From Beta vulgaris subsp. vulgaris (Eukaryota > Streptophyta > Magnoliopsida > Caryophyllales > Amaranthaceae): a DNA stretch of 64,000 nt. Made by a program: the position numbers and the translations under genes. The stretch covers positions 53,238,709-53,302,708 of the forward strand of contig NC_079202.1 of assembly GCF_026745355.1 (NCBI RefSeq), read 5' to 3'. The notes under the pieces are model-generated. The model did not search any database and was not told the origin of the DNA. It was given only the letters and a program-made list of their open reading frames with translations. This document shows positions 61,801 to 64,000 of the stretch, in pieces. Position 1 is the stretch's first letter. Each line of letters starts with the position of its first letter.

Positions 61801-62660
61801 AGCCGATACTAAATCCAATCCCTTTCGCACAGTGGGGGATGGACATTATAGGGCCCTTTACGCCGGCATCCGGGGGAAGGAATTCTTAATAGTTGGTATT
61901 GACTACTTCACGAAATGGATAGAGGCAGAGCCAACGGCAAAATAACGGCTAATCAGGTACGAAAGTTTATCTGGCAGAACATCATCACTAGGTTCGGCAT
62001 CCCGATGGGAATAGTGATGGATCATGGCGTCCAGTTCGATTGCGGTCCGATACGCGACTTTTTGCGCCTTACAGCATCAAGTTCGCCTACTCTTCAGTCT
62101 GCCATCCGCAAAGCAACGGCCAAGCGAAGCCGCTAACAAACAAATCCTCAAGCCCTAAGAAAGGTTGGATGAGCTGAAAGGAGCATGGGCCGACATGGTA
62201 CCAGCAGTGCTGTGGTCCAACAGGACCACCGAAAAGGAGGCCACCGGAGAACCCGTTCAGGTAGCTTTCGGGCAGAGGCGGTACTCCCGGTGGAAGTGGA
62301 CTACCCAACTGGCGGATCCTGAACTATGAGCCCGTTTTGAATGAACAAATCACAAGGAGGACTTAGACCTCTTACAGGAGGTCAGATTGCTGCAGAGCTG
62401 AGGTCGGCCATACAAGACCGGATAAGCAAAGCCTACAATAAAAGAGTACGAAGCCGTCCATCTCCAAAGGAGACCTCGTCCTCAGGGAGACGGCAGCAAC
62501 GGGAAAAGCCCACGTGGACGGAAACTTACGGCCAACTGGGAAGGACCTTACTTGGTCAAGGAAGAGATAGTACCAGGATCCTATCGGCTCGAGGACATGG
62601 CGGGAAAGTTATTGAAAAATAGTTGGAATGTCAGTGTCCTTAAGAAGTACTATGTTTAGT
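58886..62660 (+). pseudogene. pol of the Tat-type element (PR-RT-RH-aRH-INT), heavily broken
   Basis: Protease at about 58890-59150 has VDGGSSANIL after a stop-containing shift. Reverse transcriptase at about 59740-60450 shows CVDFTDLNKAC, FMDAFSG and FGLK, but the active-site region near 60150 reads YVEQYS instead of the YxDD pattern. Connection and RNase H follow at 60489-60824. A second RNase H-like domain at about 60950-61240 has KIEVDGSA and NNEAEYEAALAGL. Integrase at about 61600-62150 keeps CDKCQ and WGMDIIGPF, but its zinc finger lacks the first His (IQKEY). The frame is lost around the catalytic Glu. Numerous shifts and stops; non-functional. Confidence 0.8.
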
Positions 62661-62824
62661 TAGAAGATGGGCAATGTTGCCAGTAGGATGAATAATCAGG
62701 CGCTTGTGCCGAAAATTTTATCAGCTTAATTGTAGGCAATAATTCCGGATAACGCGAGAAGAGCCGTTTTATCTTAATAAAATGAGCATCTTCCAACACA
62801 TCAGTCAATGCTGCCCCATCCCAT

Positions 62825-63280
62825 TAAGCATTATTGATTAATCAGTCAATGACCTTAGTGGATCTGCTGAATTAATCAATAGTGTGAAACCGGTCAATGA
62901 CCTTCGTGGATCTGCCGGTATAAAATAAATTAAGCATTATTGATTAATCAGTCAATGACCTTAGTGGATCTGCTGAATTAATCAATAGTGTGAAACCGGT
63001 CAATGACCTTCGTGGATCTGCCGGTATAAAATAAATTAAGCATTATTGATTAATCAGTCAATGACCTTAGTGGATCTGCTGAATTAATCAATAGTGTGAA
63101 ACCGGTCAATGACCTTCGTGGATCTGCCGGTATAAAATAAATTAAGCATTATTGATTAATCAGTCAATGACCTTAGTGGATCTGCTGAATTAATCAATAG
63201 TGTAAACCGGTCAATGACCTTCGTGGTCTGCCGGTATAAATAAATTAAGCATTGTTGTTAATCAGTCAATGACCTTAAGC
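62825..63280 (+). repeat. 106-bp tandem array, about 4.3 copies
   Basis: TAAGCATTATTGATTAATCA starts units at 62825, 62931, 63037 and 63143, with a shortened fifth unit at 63246. Each unit contains two related halves around TCAATGACCTT, one with AGTGGATCTGCTGA and one with CGTGGATCTGCCGG, so the unit is itself an old duplication. It sits between pol and the antisense ORF. Confidence 0.95.
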
Positions 63281-63404
63281 ATTAAACGCCAATAAGATGG
63301 AAATCGGTCAATAACCACAAATAAACATAGTTATAATAAAAGACGATAAAAGTCCATCAAAAAAGCTGTACTTCATTAATCAATGAAAAATTACAATCCT
63401 AGAG

Positions 63405-64000
63405 CTAAACAGTCAACCACATACGGTTGACCGCCAAAAGAAAACAAAAAATCCGACACAGGCGAACGGATTTACAGAACGGTAAAGATAGTTTGGCTGC
63501 CCAAGAAGAAAGATGGCATGAGAGCGTAAAGCACACCACGCACAAAGCGACCCAATACAAGAAGGGCAAGGAGGAAGGCTGAGAATCTACTTGGTTTGCT
63601 CTTCCCCTCAGAGCCGTCAACACAACCACTGTCTCCTCCAAAGTAGGATCGGCATCAGGGTTGGGAGTATCAGCGACATCGTTGGCGGCCTTTGCTCTTC
63701 CTCAAATTCAATCCTGGGGTCGGCATTGGCAATGTCAGCTTCAGTCACACCGGGATCCAGGTCCTCACCCTCAACTGGTAGCCCATGGACGAGGTTGGTA
63801 TGCGCCTCCTCGATCTTGGACCAGTCAAGCTCCGGGAAGGTGTGACGAACGCATCTCATGGCCGCAGACCAGCCACCGTTGTACCGGTTGAGTAAACGGC
63901 TCACGAAGTCCATACCCTTCTGGTACTCCTTAACGGTGGCGCGCTCCAGCTCTCTGGCCTCAGCAATTTGCTCCCGGAGAAGCCTAATCTCCTCATCCTT
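63405..64000 (-). CDS. Antisense ORF of the Tat-type element, 5' end beyond window
   Basis: On the minus strand a frame enters from beyond 64000 and stays open to about 63617. Charged, coiled-coil-like sequence (EEIRLLREQIAEARELER) leads into a segment with FVSRLLNRYNGGW and PELDWSKIEEAH. A shift near 63,640-63,680 moves it to the frame 63405-63641. The position, opposite to pol and downstream of the tandem array, matches antisense ORFs described in Retand/Tat retrotransposons. Its function is not established. The start codon is outside the window. Confidence 0.65.

Larger units (their letters stand above)
56756..64000 (+). mobile_element. Ty3/gypsy retrotransposon, Tat-type, decayed, 3' end beyond window
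   Basis: Order: 5' LTR, PBS, gag, protease, reverse transcriptase, RNase H, a second RNase H-like domain, integrase, tandem repeats, then an antisense ORF. A second RNase H-like domain, a 3' tandem array and an antisense frame before the 3' LTR are features described for the Tat/Retand lineage. Multiple frameshifts and stops show it cannot be autonomous. G+C content is clearly higher than its AT-rich flank. The 3' LTR is not in this window. Confidence 0.85.

Noticed and set aside
62825..63280. CRISPR-like spaced repeats
   Set aside because: The whole 106-bp unit is repeated with no variable spacers, and this is plant DNA.

Overview
The window is plant nuclear DNA. It carries four spliced genes with GT-AG introns (two are GC-AG), long AT-rich intergenic tracts and many MITEs, Helitron-like copies and LTR elements. 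The genes match eudicot families. Repeat style would suit Caryophyllales, but that is a weak inference. Exons below were assembled by hand from splice signals and reading phase, without transcript data.

Layout. 1-10,600 is a transposon-rich intergenic tract: a foldback element (22-899), a small MITE (2189-2374), a chain of Helitron-like copies (3057-4688) with an inverted relative (4988-5243), a truncated Ty1/copia remnant (5614-6051), nested Tourist-type MITEs (7546-8817) and a second foldback element (9204-10243). 10,626-22,919 (+) is a 15-exon gene for a MEE44-like nucleotidyltransferase, followed by further exon-like segments to about 25,010. 25,425-28,549 (-) is a 6-exon gene for a probable plastid YqgF/RuvX-type RNase H-fold protein, with a foldback element in intron 3. 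31,000-37,237 (-) is a two-exon gene for a Q-rich protein with RGG boxes and two U1-type zinc fingers. 38,737-39,419 and 39,776-40,583 are two intergenic elements. 41,669-52,743 (-) is a 13-exon SEC16 gene, with two GC-AG introns, a Stowaway MITE and a minisatellite in its introns. Around 53,380-54,445 (-) lies a decayed RNase H domain split by a hAT MITE. 56,756 to the window end is the 5' part of a decayed Ty3/gypsy Tat-type retrotransposon: LTR, PBS, gag, PR-RT-RH-INT, a 106-bp tandem array and an antisense ORF that runs off the window.

The four host genes are unrelated housekeeping functions (RNA 3'-end nucleotidyl transfer, organelle RNA/DNA processing, RNA binding, ER exit-site assembly) and do not form a pathway. 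The most unusual non-genic signal is a set of foldback elements. Each has a C-rich half and a G-rich half on the same strand, switching abruptly at the centre. Three of the four share termini built on AATAATCCCACCTTT, and one has a near-perfect 9-bp target duplication. I found no tRNA, rRNA or CRISPR array.
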